From positions 29,872,781 to 29,936,780 of the forward strand of contig CM077664.1 of the NCBI GenBank assembly GCA_039707655.1: a stretch of DNA of 64,000 nucleotides. The letters are read 5' to 3'. How positions within the stretch are numbered: position 1 is the stretch's first letter; the number at the start of each line of letters is the position of its first letter. This stretch comes from Elymus sibiricus. Lineage: Eukaryota; Streptophyta; Magnoliopsida; Poales; Poaceae. Below, piece after piece: positions 46,371 to 54,849 of this stretch. The translations under genes and the position numbers were made by a program. The notes under the pieces were generated by a model that was not told the origin of the DNA, did not search any database, and saw only the letters and a list, made by a program, of their open reading frames with translations.

Positions 46371-49300
46371 CTAGAACCCATACGAATCATCACTGTTGTA
46401 ACCGATTCCTCGATCGGTCTCATCATCACTATCATGCATATCATCTTTGTTGTCTGACGGAGGTGGAGGCTCTTCCTCGTCGTCAGCGTCTTCGTTTAAC
46501 TTTTCTAGCATAAGTATGTCATTTTCATTAACAATGGTCTCACCATCATTCCGTGCATCGTCATCGTTTCGATCCACTTCATCATCACCCAAGGCGTCAG
46601 CGTCATCGTTTCTGACCACATCATCATCAGGTTGCTCTTGATAGAACACTCCCTCGTATTTCATGGGGTTAATGTTGTAGTAATCGTCATCGTTCGGGTC
46701 CGGTAGCTTACCATGTGGCAACACCTTGAACACAACTTCCCAACCCTTTAGGTACTCTTTCTGGCATGGGTAAGGCAGGTAATAAACTTGTGTGGCTTGG
46801 GTAGCCGCAATAAAGAGATCGGCTCCGGCATACACGGTTGATGATTTAACTTCGACCAAACGAACGGAAGGCGTATGTCTCAGCCCCTCTACTGGGTCGA
46901 ACCATCGGCATTTGAACACAGGGAGACTTAGGGTTTCGCGCCCACGGCTGAATGTAAGCTCGTATATTTTTTCTACCCTTCTGTAGTAGTCAACTGAATT
47001 TTGACCTTGCGTGTACACTCTGGTATTTATAGTCTTGGGATCAGGCCGGCTGTTCTGGTGCTCCTCCGTATGGAAGCGATATCCATTCACATCATACTTT
47101 TCACATGTCTTGACCCGAGGGTCAAAACCCATGGAAACCCATCTCAATTCGTCATCCATGGATATGTTCGGATCTTTTCCCTACAATTTTAATTGAAATT
47201 GTTGGCTACATTAGTTCGGTAAACTAATAAATGTTGAACTAGGTATTTAATAGGGGAATGTGAAAGTTTACTTTCTGCATGAACCAAGCAACAAAATTTT
47301 TCCTTCCAGGGTTTCCATGCCGAAGAAGAGTAAGTTCCTCCGCCTCAGTAGGAGGAATCATTCCCGTCCACTCCTCACGAACGAATTGACTAAAAGAAGA
47401 AAAGCGGTGTTAGACCGGGACTAAGTGAACATAGAACATGATGTTGTGCAAGACATAAAGGAATGGTGTAGTGGTATTACCTCATCCACACATCCTCAAC
47501 TTCCTTGATGTTGTGCAAGACATAGAACATGAGGTCCTCCCACTCTTGTTGTGGCATGTTATATGATTTCGAGCCCCCAGCCTTACCACCTTGCCCGCTG
47601 AATAGATGGAGCTTGGGTTTATACTTGGGCTCTTCTATATTGTATCGAGGCACCTTATTATGCAGAGTGGGAACGTGGTCTGGATAGTATGATGTCCTGA
47701 GGTCTGACACCTCCTCTAGGATAACTGCCTCAGCTATGGAAGCTTCAATCTTAGCTTTGTTTCCACATTTGTGTCAGAGATGCTTGTTCTGTCTCTCAGG
47801 GCCGTACTGCCAACGATTCTGCACAGGCCCCCCAAACAATACCTCGTTCGCGAGGTGCAAAACGAGATGTGTCATCGGAGTAAAGAAGCCTGGCGGAAAG
47901 ATCTTCTCTAGCTTGCATATCAACTCCGGTGCCTTCTTATGCAATTGTCTAATCACCTCGGGACATACTTCTTTAGCACAGAGCGTGCGGAAGAAATGGC
48001 TTAGCTCCGCAAGCACTCGCCAGACATGCTCGGGGACATAACCTCGAACCATCACCGGCATTATCCGCTCAATCCATACATGATAGTCATGACTCTTGAG
48101 CCCGGTCACTTTGCCCCTTGAAAGATTGACTCCCTTACTTATATTCGATGCATAACCATCAGTGAACTTCACTATGTGTTTGAGCCACTTCAATACCTCC
48201 ATCTTTTTTGGTTTTTTAAGTACGAAGTCAGCATCTGGCTTGAACCAGTTTCTTCGACCGCCTATGGGAGGCTTCATGTTTAGACGTGGTCTATCACAAA
48301 TTTTCTGTTGATCGGCTCTAGCTTTAACATTATCCTTCGTCTGATCAGGAATGTTGAGGATCGTGCGGAAAAGGGACTCTGCGACATTCTTTTCGGTGTG
48401 CATCACATCGATGTTGTAAGGAAGTTTGAGGTCCTTGAAATAGGGAAGCTTCGTGAAGGGGGTAATGTGAGTCCAGTTGTGCGTCTCACCATATCCCTCG
48501 AAGCCTTTGGCTTTGCCTTTGCCTTGGCCTTGGCCTTCGCCTTCGCCTTCTCCTTTGGCTTTGGCTTTGCCTTTGCCTTTGCCTTTGCCTTTGCCTTCGC
48601 CTTTAGGCTTGAGAGCTTTTAGCTGAGCAAGAACATCTGCCCTCGAAAACGTTGGAATCTCGTTTACTTCATGGACAACCCGGCCTTTCGTGAAGTTCTT
48701 CTTGTCTTCCCTGTCTGGATGGTCTAGAGGGAGGAACTGTCGATGCAGGTCAAATGCTACATACTTGCAACCCTTCTTCAGCCAAATTAAACGTAGAGCC
48801 TGCATGCACACTGGGCATGGCATCTTCCCACTTGTACACCATCCGCAGAAAAGGGCATAACCGGGAAAGTCATGCATGCAATAGTGCAACCAAACTTTCA
48901 TCAAGAAATTTCTCTGCAGATCTCGGTCGTATTTCAACCTCGGGAAGTACCAAGAATGGTGCAAATCATCCACCAGTGGCTGCACAAACGCACCCAAATT
49001 CTTCCCCGGGTATTCAGGCCCCGGAATGATGAGCGACAAGAACATGGTCTTGCATTGCATTAGGGCACCGGGAGGGAGATTGAGCGGAATAACAAACATG
49101 GGCCAGCAGCTGTATGCATTGGACGACATACCATATGGATTGAACCCATCACCTGATATGGCAATTCTGACATTCCCAGCCTCGGCTGCTTCCTCGGGGT
49201 ATTCTTCATCGAACGACTTCCATGCTTCGCCTACTGATGGATGTACGATTTTATTTGGATGGTACCTTATACCTTCCTTGTGCCACTTCATCATTTTGGC

Positions 49301-50134
49301 AGACTCCTCCGTGATGAAAAGGCGCTGCAGTCTTTCTATGAAATGCAGATACCGAAGAACCTTTGCAGGGATGCCAAGCTGCCTCTTCTCACCATCCTCA
49401 CCGACCACCTCAAGGTACCGACAGGAACCGCACTCCCTACAGTACTTGTCATCTGCATACTTGTGCCTAAACAAAAGGCAATTCTTCGGACAAACATGTA
49501 TTCTCTCATAATCCATAGAGAGTGCCTTCATGAGTTTCTTCGTGGCGTACATGCTTGTCGGCAGTTCATGACCCTCAGGGAGGCTGTTAGCCCATACTCC
49601 CAGAAATGCTTCGAAGCATTTCTGGCTACATCCGTACTCAGCCTTGACTGCCATCAGTTGCGAGATGGCATCCAGCTGAGAGACTTTGGCACCCGCATAA
49701 AGAGGTCTCTTTGACGAGGCCAAGATCTCCAAGAAGGCCTTTGCGGTTGCCTCCGGCTCCTCCGGTTCATTCTCTGAAGGTGTCGCATGTGCCATCTCTG
49801 CAGCAATGACATCATCTAGCATGTCTCTGACCCCGTCGTCCGCATAACCACCGATGCGTTGTCGCATCACCTCCTCTGTACCACGGTCCCGCTCGGCAAA
49901 GTTTATCGGCGGCATGTCAAAGTTTGGCATATATCCGTGCGTGCGAAGGTGCTCAGACATGCCCTTCTGATTTTTACAGAGACGTCTTTCACATTTCGCA
50001 CAGGGGCATTGTGGGATAATTCTCATTGGACGACGGAATATCTCCTTCAAAAACACATCGGTTCTCGCGACCCACTCTGGTGTAACTCGATTCCGATGGA
50101 TAAAACCACTGTACATCCACTGATTATCTACCAT
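46371..50134 (-). pseudogene. CACTA-2 TNP2 transposase, complete except for one in-frame TGA
   Basis: Three minus-strand exons (50134-47481, 47389-47272, 47180-46371) join in phase to 1193 codons. Residues 1-90 are the transposase-associated domain (DNQWMYSGF, CPCAKCERR). About 210-240 hold Cys pairs (IHVCPKNC, CRECGSCRY). 330-620 is the TNP2 core (RIAISGDGFNPYG, LIIPGPEYPGKN, NIDVMHTEKNVAE). 685-800 is DUF4218-like (RIMPVMVRGYVPEHVWR, PPGFFTPMTHLVLHL). The last exon is DUF4216-like (YYRRVEKIYELTF, VFKCRWFDP, ATQVYYLPYPCQKEY) with an acidic tail. Codon 787 (47776-47774) is TGA, and the frame resumes at once (HKCGNKAKIEASIAEAV), so it probably arose from CGA. A Lys/Gly hexamer repeat lies at about 508-542. 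The start was chosen at the conserved DxxWMY motif. Confidence 0.85.
48507..48612 (-). repeat. Hexanucleotide repeat coding for Lys-Gly inside CACTA-2 TNP2
   Basis: On the minus strand AAAGGC/GAAGGC hexamers encode a tract of about 35 residues (KGEGKGKGKGKGKAKAKGEG and on). It sits in a variable linker before NWTH and DVMHTEKN. CACTA-3 has PDPKRPGYFLGYNEEHAWTH at the same position, so the tract is an expansion specific to this copy. Confidence 0.85.
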
Positions 50135-50240
50135 CCTTTGCTTTATTGGGAGCCACACAACAAAATTAAGGATTCATTTAAATTAATCACATCAAATTTT
50201 TATTTTCTACCGCATTGACGGCATTAAATCCACCTACATC

Positions 50241-50598
50241 TCTAATAGGTAAAGATAGGTCCTAATCCCACCCGAGAATGTGTAGATTGAGTACGTTCTC
50301 CATGCTCTACCCCGTTCCGAGACAACATTTCGGCAGCACCTCCCCGCTGTTCTCCAGATACACGTCTCAGCAAGTAGCCGAGAGAATGTGCTCCGGAGAA
50401 CAACGGGGAGGCGCCGCCGAAATCCTGTCTTGGAACGGTGTAGGGCATGGAGAACATACCCAATCTACACATCCTCGGGCTGTCCGTGGAAAACGCTGGA
50501 CAATCCGAAAGAGTTGCGGTGATAAATATGCAATTGAATGCATATTTATCGATGCAACCCTTTCAGACGGGGGACGCCTAGGTTACGCGACTTGACGT
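50241..50598 (-). other. Conserved structured leader upstream of CACTA-2 TNP2
   Basis: Aligns along its length with 54321-54682 of CACTA-3, in the same orientation relative to TNP2. On the minus strand it contains, in order, a 64-nt stem-loop (50567-50504), a small TGTCC/GGACA stem-loop (about 50502-50480) and a hairpin of about 209 nt (50479-50271). The hairpin arms start CCCGAGGATGTGTAGATTGG and pair over about 95 positions around the core CTCGGC-TACTT-GCTGAG. It ends about 137 bases before the TNP2 ATG. No protein frame is shared between the copies. Could be exon leader or intron. Confidence 0.8.
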
Positions 50599-51180
50599 GA
50601 TAATTAAATCTAGTGACATAAAAAAGAGCGGATGAAGAGGTGGTGGATTTGTAGCTCACCCTCGGCTGTAGAGGATGAAGTCGAACAGCGGCGGGATGAT
50701 CAGGGACCAACAGCTCCGACGACGATGACTCCACGGAGATGCAACACCACAAAGCCTGTAAATTTTACCGACAAAACAACTTAGATCATCACATCAAATT
50801 GCAAGATATGCTTCATAGAATTATTTACTAGATGAGCAATACAAAATAAATTCATCCACTTAAAGTTCCACATTCAAAGTATTCTATGTTAAATCCTAAT
50901 GAACAAGTTACCATTTTTTCTCAAATATCTATTTTTAGCAAGACCATCAAGTGTCAAAAAATATTTCATCATTATTTTGTAGCAATACCATCATGAACAA
51001 AAAACCACTCATCATGATCTTAATTTGACACTATTTTCATCTCATCAAGTTGAAACTATTAAATCATCAACAAAACAATCTATGTAACTATCAACTATCT
51101 ATAAATCATCTATCTAACTACCATCTATCTATCTAACTATCAAATTAAGCACACTACTATCCTCTGCAAAATCATGAAAA
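50599..51180. other. 5' leader region of CACTA-2, no gene
   Basis: Non-coding DNA between the structured block and the GC-rich segment. A possible leader exon (CTCCGTGGAGTCATCGTCG on the minus strand, near 50740) is seen; the rest is AT-rich with ATCATCAA/CTATCTATC runs. No convincing open frame. Confidence 0.35.
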
Positions 51181-51189
51181 AAAACAGAA

Positions 51190-51715
51190 AAAATATGCCT
51201 AAGGGAGGGGAAGGAGGGAGGAGGCTGTACCGAATGGGGAGCGGCCGGAGGACCGCAAGGGGGCGGGGGAGGCGGAGCGCAGCCGCCGCTGCTGGCCTTG
51301 CTGCGGCGAGACAAGGAGGGTGGCGGCCGCGGCGGCGGTGGTGGTGGTGGTGACGGCTGCGGCGGTGGTGGCGACGGCTGCAGCGGTGGTGGCGACGGCT
51401 GCGGTGGTGGTGGTGGCGACGGCTGCGGCGGAACGAGGAGGGGGCGGCCGCGGCGGTGGTGGTGGCGACGGCGGCGGCGGGACGAGAAAGGGGCGGCCGC
51501 GGCGGTGGTGCTGGCGACGGCTGCGGAGGGACGAGGAGGGGGCGGCCGTGGCGGTGTTGGTGGCGACGGCTGCGGCGGGACGAGGAGGGGGCGGCCGCGG
51601 CGGTGGTGGTGGCGACGGCGGCACGCGCGGAGAGGGGGGCGGCGGTGGCTGGGGTCGAGAGAGAGGGGATCGGGTCGAGAGAATGAGTGGAGGAGGAGGC
51701 CCGCGAGTGGATAAG
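51190..51715. repeat. CGG/CGGTGG-rich low-complexity segment
   Basis: Repeats of GGCGACGGCTGCGG and GGGGCGGCCGCGGCGGTGGT give long Pro/Arg- or Gly-rich frames on both strands. It lies where the TNP2 transcription start of CACTA-2 would be. I treat it as GC-rich promoter or leader DNA, not as a gene. Confidence 0.6.
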
Positions 51716-51719
51716 GGGG

Positions 51720-51900
51720 GCCTATGCCGACGGCAAAGCCGTCGGCATACCTTTGGCCAAGCCATCGATCCGCGGCACGTGCCACGTCATCGATCCGTGG
51801 CATAGATATGCCGACGGCTTTGCCGTCGCCATAGCTATGTATTATTTTTTTTATTTTATTTCTAAATTGAAATTTGATTAATTTAAATGTGCCTTATCTA
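51720..51900. repeat. Remaining right subterminal repeats of CACTA-2
   Basis: CTATGCCGACGGCAAAGCCGTCGGCATAC and two further copies up to 51838, then AT-rich DNA to about 51900. The terminal CACTA is missing. Confidence 0.7.
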
Positions 51901-51944
51901 AACATAAACATACATAGATACACCACGCGTGTCTGTTGGGCCCA

Positions 51945-52838
51945 GTTTGCCGCTCGGTGAACAGTGGCAGGGTTAGACGGGACAGGGTACTTGGGGGGGG
52001 GTAGCTATGCCGCCAGGTCTTGCGCTGGGCCGTCTTACACGTCTGGAAGTGTGGTGGGAGGTGCAAGCACCCGACACGCGGCTCCGTAGTATGACCCCCC
52101 TCACGGACGTCGCTGCCGCCGTCGCACGGAGGGGGGAAACGGCCACATCGGGCAGACACGGAGGGAATCTTGCGGTGGGTTGTGCCCGGACCTTGATCCG
52201 AAGTGTACCTATGGGCTGGCCTATCACAGCCAGGTGAAAATGTCCATCGGTGAAACCCCGTCTGGCGAAAGTCAAAGGCCTAGATCCGCCCGGTCAACAG
52301 TGCCAGGGTTAGACGGGACGGGGTACTTGGGGGGGGGGGGGGTAGCTATGCCGCCAGGTGAAAATGCCCAACCAACCCACCGCAAGATTCCCTCCGTGTC
52401 TGCCCGACGTGGTCGTTTCCCCTCTCCGTGCGACGGTGGCAGTGACGTCCGTGAGGGGGGTCACACTACGGAGCCGCGTGCCGGGTGCTTGCACCTGCCA
52501 CCACACTTCCAGACGTGTAAGAGGGCCCAGCGCAAGACCTGGTGGCATAGCTACCCTCCCAAGTACCCTGTCCCGTCTAACCCTGGCACTATTGACCGGT
52601 GGATCTAGGCCTTTGACTTTCGCCGGACGGTGTTTGACCAATGGACATTTTCACCTGGCTGTGATAGGCCAACCCATAGGTACACTTCGGATCAAGGTCC
52701 GGGCACAACCCACCGCAAGATTCCCTCCGTGTCTGCCCGACGTGGCCATTTTCCCCCTCCTTGCGACGGCGGCAGCGACGTCCGTGAGGGGGGTCACACT
52801 ACGGAGCCGCGTGCCGGGTGCTTGCACCTGCCACCACA
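51945..52838. repeat. Satellite of about 340-bp units, with an orientation switch
   Basis: From 51945 to about 52355 one monomer and part of a second lie in minus orientation (GGCAGGGTTAGACGGGAC...). From about 52356 to 52838 monomers lie in plus orientation (CCCACCGCAAGATTCCCTCC ... CCCGTCTAACCCTGGCAC). The switch occurs within GCCAGGTGAAAATG. G or C homopolymers of 9-14 bases occur in each unit. The plus-oriented array continues at 63217 after CACTA-3. Frames in this DNA are conserved only because the repeat is. Confidence 0.85.
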
Positions 52839-53285
52839 CACTACGGGAAACTGGTAATTTGCCGTCAGTAGGCCGCTTTGCCGTCAGCTTTTCGTTGGGC
52901 AGACGGCAAAGAAATGGTTTGCCGTCACTAACAGACGGCAAATAAATAGATGACGGCAAAGATAGGTTTGCCGTCTGTTGGCCAAATGGCTGACGGCAAA
53001 ATGCTGCTTTGCCGTTTGTTCGTAACCTAGGTGACGGCAAAGCATGGACACGTGGCCAACCCAACGTCAAGTAACGGCACAGTGGATTTGCCATCAACTT
53101 TCCTGCACACCTGACGGCAAAATTCTTTGTTTTGCCGTCTGGCCGTTCTTGTAACAGACGGCAAATCAGTTAGAAAATAAAAAAAAGAAAATCCCCATCC
53201 CCACCTCGTTTTGCCGTCATATTTGTACTGTAGCTGACGGCAAACCTGATTGCTTTGCTGTCTTGTGGTTGGGGTCATGACGGCA
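52839..53285. repeat. Left terminus and subterminal repeats of CACTA-3
   Basis: About fifteen TTTGCCGTC or GACGGCAAA motifs in roughly 430 bp, often as facing pairs, for example TTTGCCGTCTG at 52966 with TGACGGCAAAA at 52990. Confidence 0.9.
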
Positions 53286-54320
53286 AAGTTGTTTTCAAAA
53301 AAAAAAAAGTAACCCTTTCGGCCCCCCTACCCTATCCATTCCCCCCCCCGCGCGCCCGCAGCCATCCGCTCTGCCCCGCCGCCGCCGCCGCCCGTCACCG
53401 CCGCCGACACCCGAGCCCGCCTCCGCCCGTCCCCGCCTCCGCCGCCGCCGACGCCTGTACCCTCCTCCACCTCCCCCCAGCCCTCCTCTAATGGCACCCC
53501 CTCCCCAGCTCGATCCCTAGGGCCGCCGCCGCCGCCTTCCGTCCCCGTCTCCGCCGCCCGTGCCCGCCGCAGCCCACTCCCCTCCTCCAACCACCCCCCC
53601 ACCCCTCCTCCAATGGCGCCCTCTCCCCGGCTCGAGCCCTAGGGCCGCCGCCGCCTGGCACCACCTGCGGTGCTGTTGGCAGCACCGTCGCCGGTCCCCA
53701 CCTACAATGCCGCCGCCGCTGGTGGCCACCGAAGCCCGGCAGCAGCTCCAGCTCCACCTCGCCCTCGGCCCCCTCTGCCCCACCCCACGGTGAGCACTGG
53801 CCCCCCTCTCTGTTCTTTTTTTTTCATGTATAGATTTTGGAATTAATGGATCTGTGGATGGATGGATAGATTGATGTAAGAATGGATGGATAGATGGATG
53901 ATGGATGTATTGATCCATGTATAGATGAATGTATATGTGATTTTGAACAATTTGATGATGTTCTATGGATTACTAGATGGATGTATGTTGTGTAGATGTA
54001 TGGATGGAAAGATGGACGAATGCTATATAGATGTATGGGTGGATTTATGTATGGATTTTCATTTTAAAAAAGTGTCTTTCTTTTTTTTCGTTAGGTTAGA
54101 TGTTGTTGATGAGATTGTTCTGCGGTGCTTATGTTAGTTATGCCGGTGCTTTTCATGTGCAGGGGATCTTCTCTTCACATCCACGAGCACCGTCGGTCCC
54201 ATTGCCGTTCGACTACCACCCCTACACGGTCTAGTGGTGAGCACTACTGTCATCTCCTCCTCGACCCTCCCCTATTTGCTATGTTCCGGTCGTCGTGCCG
54301 ATGCCACTACATTTTATTTT
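53286..54320. other. 5' leader region of CACTA-3, no gene
   Basis: A GC-rich part with CCGCCGCCG runs and two copies of a CCCTCCTC.AATGGC.CCCTCCCC segment (53480-53645), then a GGATGGAT/TGGATGTATGG-type microsatellite region (53845-54060). A likely leader exon spans about 54163-54233 (acceptor TGTGCAG, donor GTGAGC). Open frames are Pro/Arg-rich by composition only. Confidence 0.45.
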
Positions 54321-54682
54321 CATGTCAAGTCTCGTAACCTAGGCGTCTCCCGTTCGAAAGGGTGGCATCTATAAATATGCATGTCTTTGCATATTTATAA
54401 CCGTCATTCTTTCGAATTGTCCACGTTATCCATGGACAGCCCAAGTACGTGTAGATTGGGTTTCGTTTCCCGCGCTCTACTTCGGTTCGAGGCAAAATTT
54501 CATCAGCGCCACCCCGTTGTTCTCCGGGTACACATTCTCTCGGCTTGTTGCCGAGACGTGTATCTGGAAAACAGCGGGGAGGTGCTGTCGAAATTTTGCC
54601 TCGGACCGGAGTAGAGCACGGGAAACGAACCCAATCTACACGTACTCGGGTGGGATTAGGACCCATCTTTACCTATTAGAGA
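54321..54682 (+). other. Conserved structured leader upstream of CACTA-3 TNP2
   Basis: Counterpart of 50241-50598. It contains a 64-nt stem-loop (54353-54416; outer stem TTCGAAAGGGTGGC with GTCATTCTTTCGAA, 3x3 internal loop, inner 12-bp stem TATAAATATGCA, 6-nt loop TGTCTT), a small stem-loop (TGTCCA..TGGACA, 54418-54439) and a hairpin of about 205 nt (54441-54650) with loop core CTCGGC-TTGTT-GCCGAG at 54539-54555. It ends about 170-200 bases before the TNP2 ATG at 54850. Confidence 0.85.
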
Positions 54683-54849
54683 TAGGATTCAATCCATGAA
54701 TGCTCGTTTCCCTTTTGTATGGTAAAAAAATAAAACTATGGCGTAAATAATATGACAAAAGTAATTAGTTGTGTATCTAGTCTTAATTACATTATACATA
54801 ACTTGATGAATATGAATTTGGTGCCCCTACTGTCAGTGCAAGTACCAGT

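Larger units (their letters stand above)
42956..51900 (-). mobile_element. CACTA transposon (CACTA-2), 5' end truncated
   Basis: The left end (3' end of the element) starts CACTACCGGAATTACTGG, followed by about 600 bp of TATGCCGACGGC/GCCGTCGGCATA repeats. Genes run on the minus strand: TNP2 (50134-46371) then ORF1 (46166-43745). Matching subterminal motifs reappear at 51720-51838, but no CACTACCGG terminus follows. The element stops at about 51900, where satellite DNA begins, so the 5' terminus is lost. The left flank is ATT; the target duplication cannot be tested. Confidence 0.85.

Noticed and set aside
51129..51805. Long Pro/Arg-rich and Gly-rich frames on both strands (up to about 220 residues)
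   Set aside because: They arise from CGG/CGGTGG low-complexity DNA, are open in several frames at once and match no domain.
54441..54650. Conserved hairpin interpreted as a nested MITE
   Set aside because: No target duplication at its borders, the same relative position in two elements, and conservation extends beyond the hairpin on both sides.
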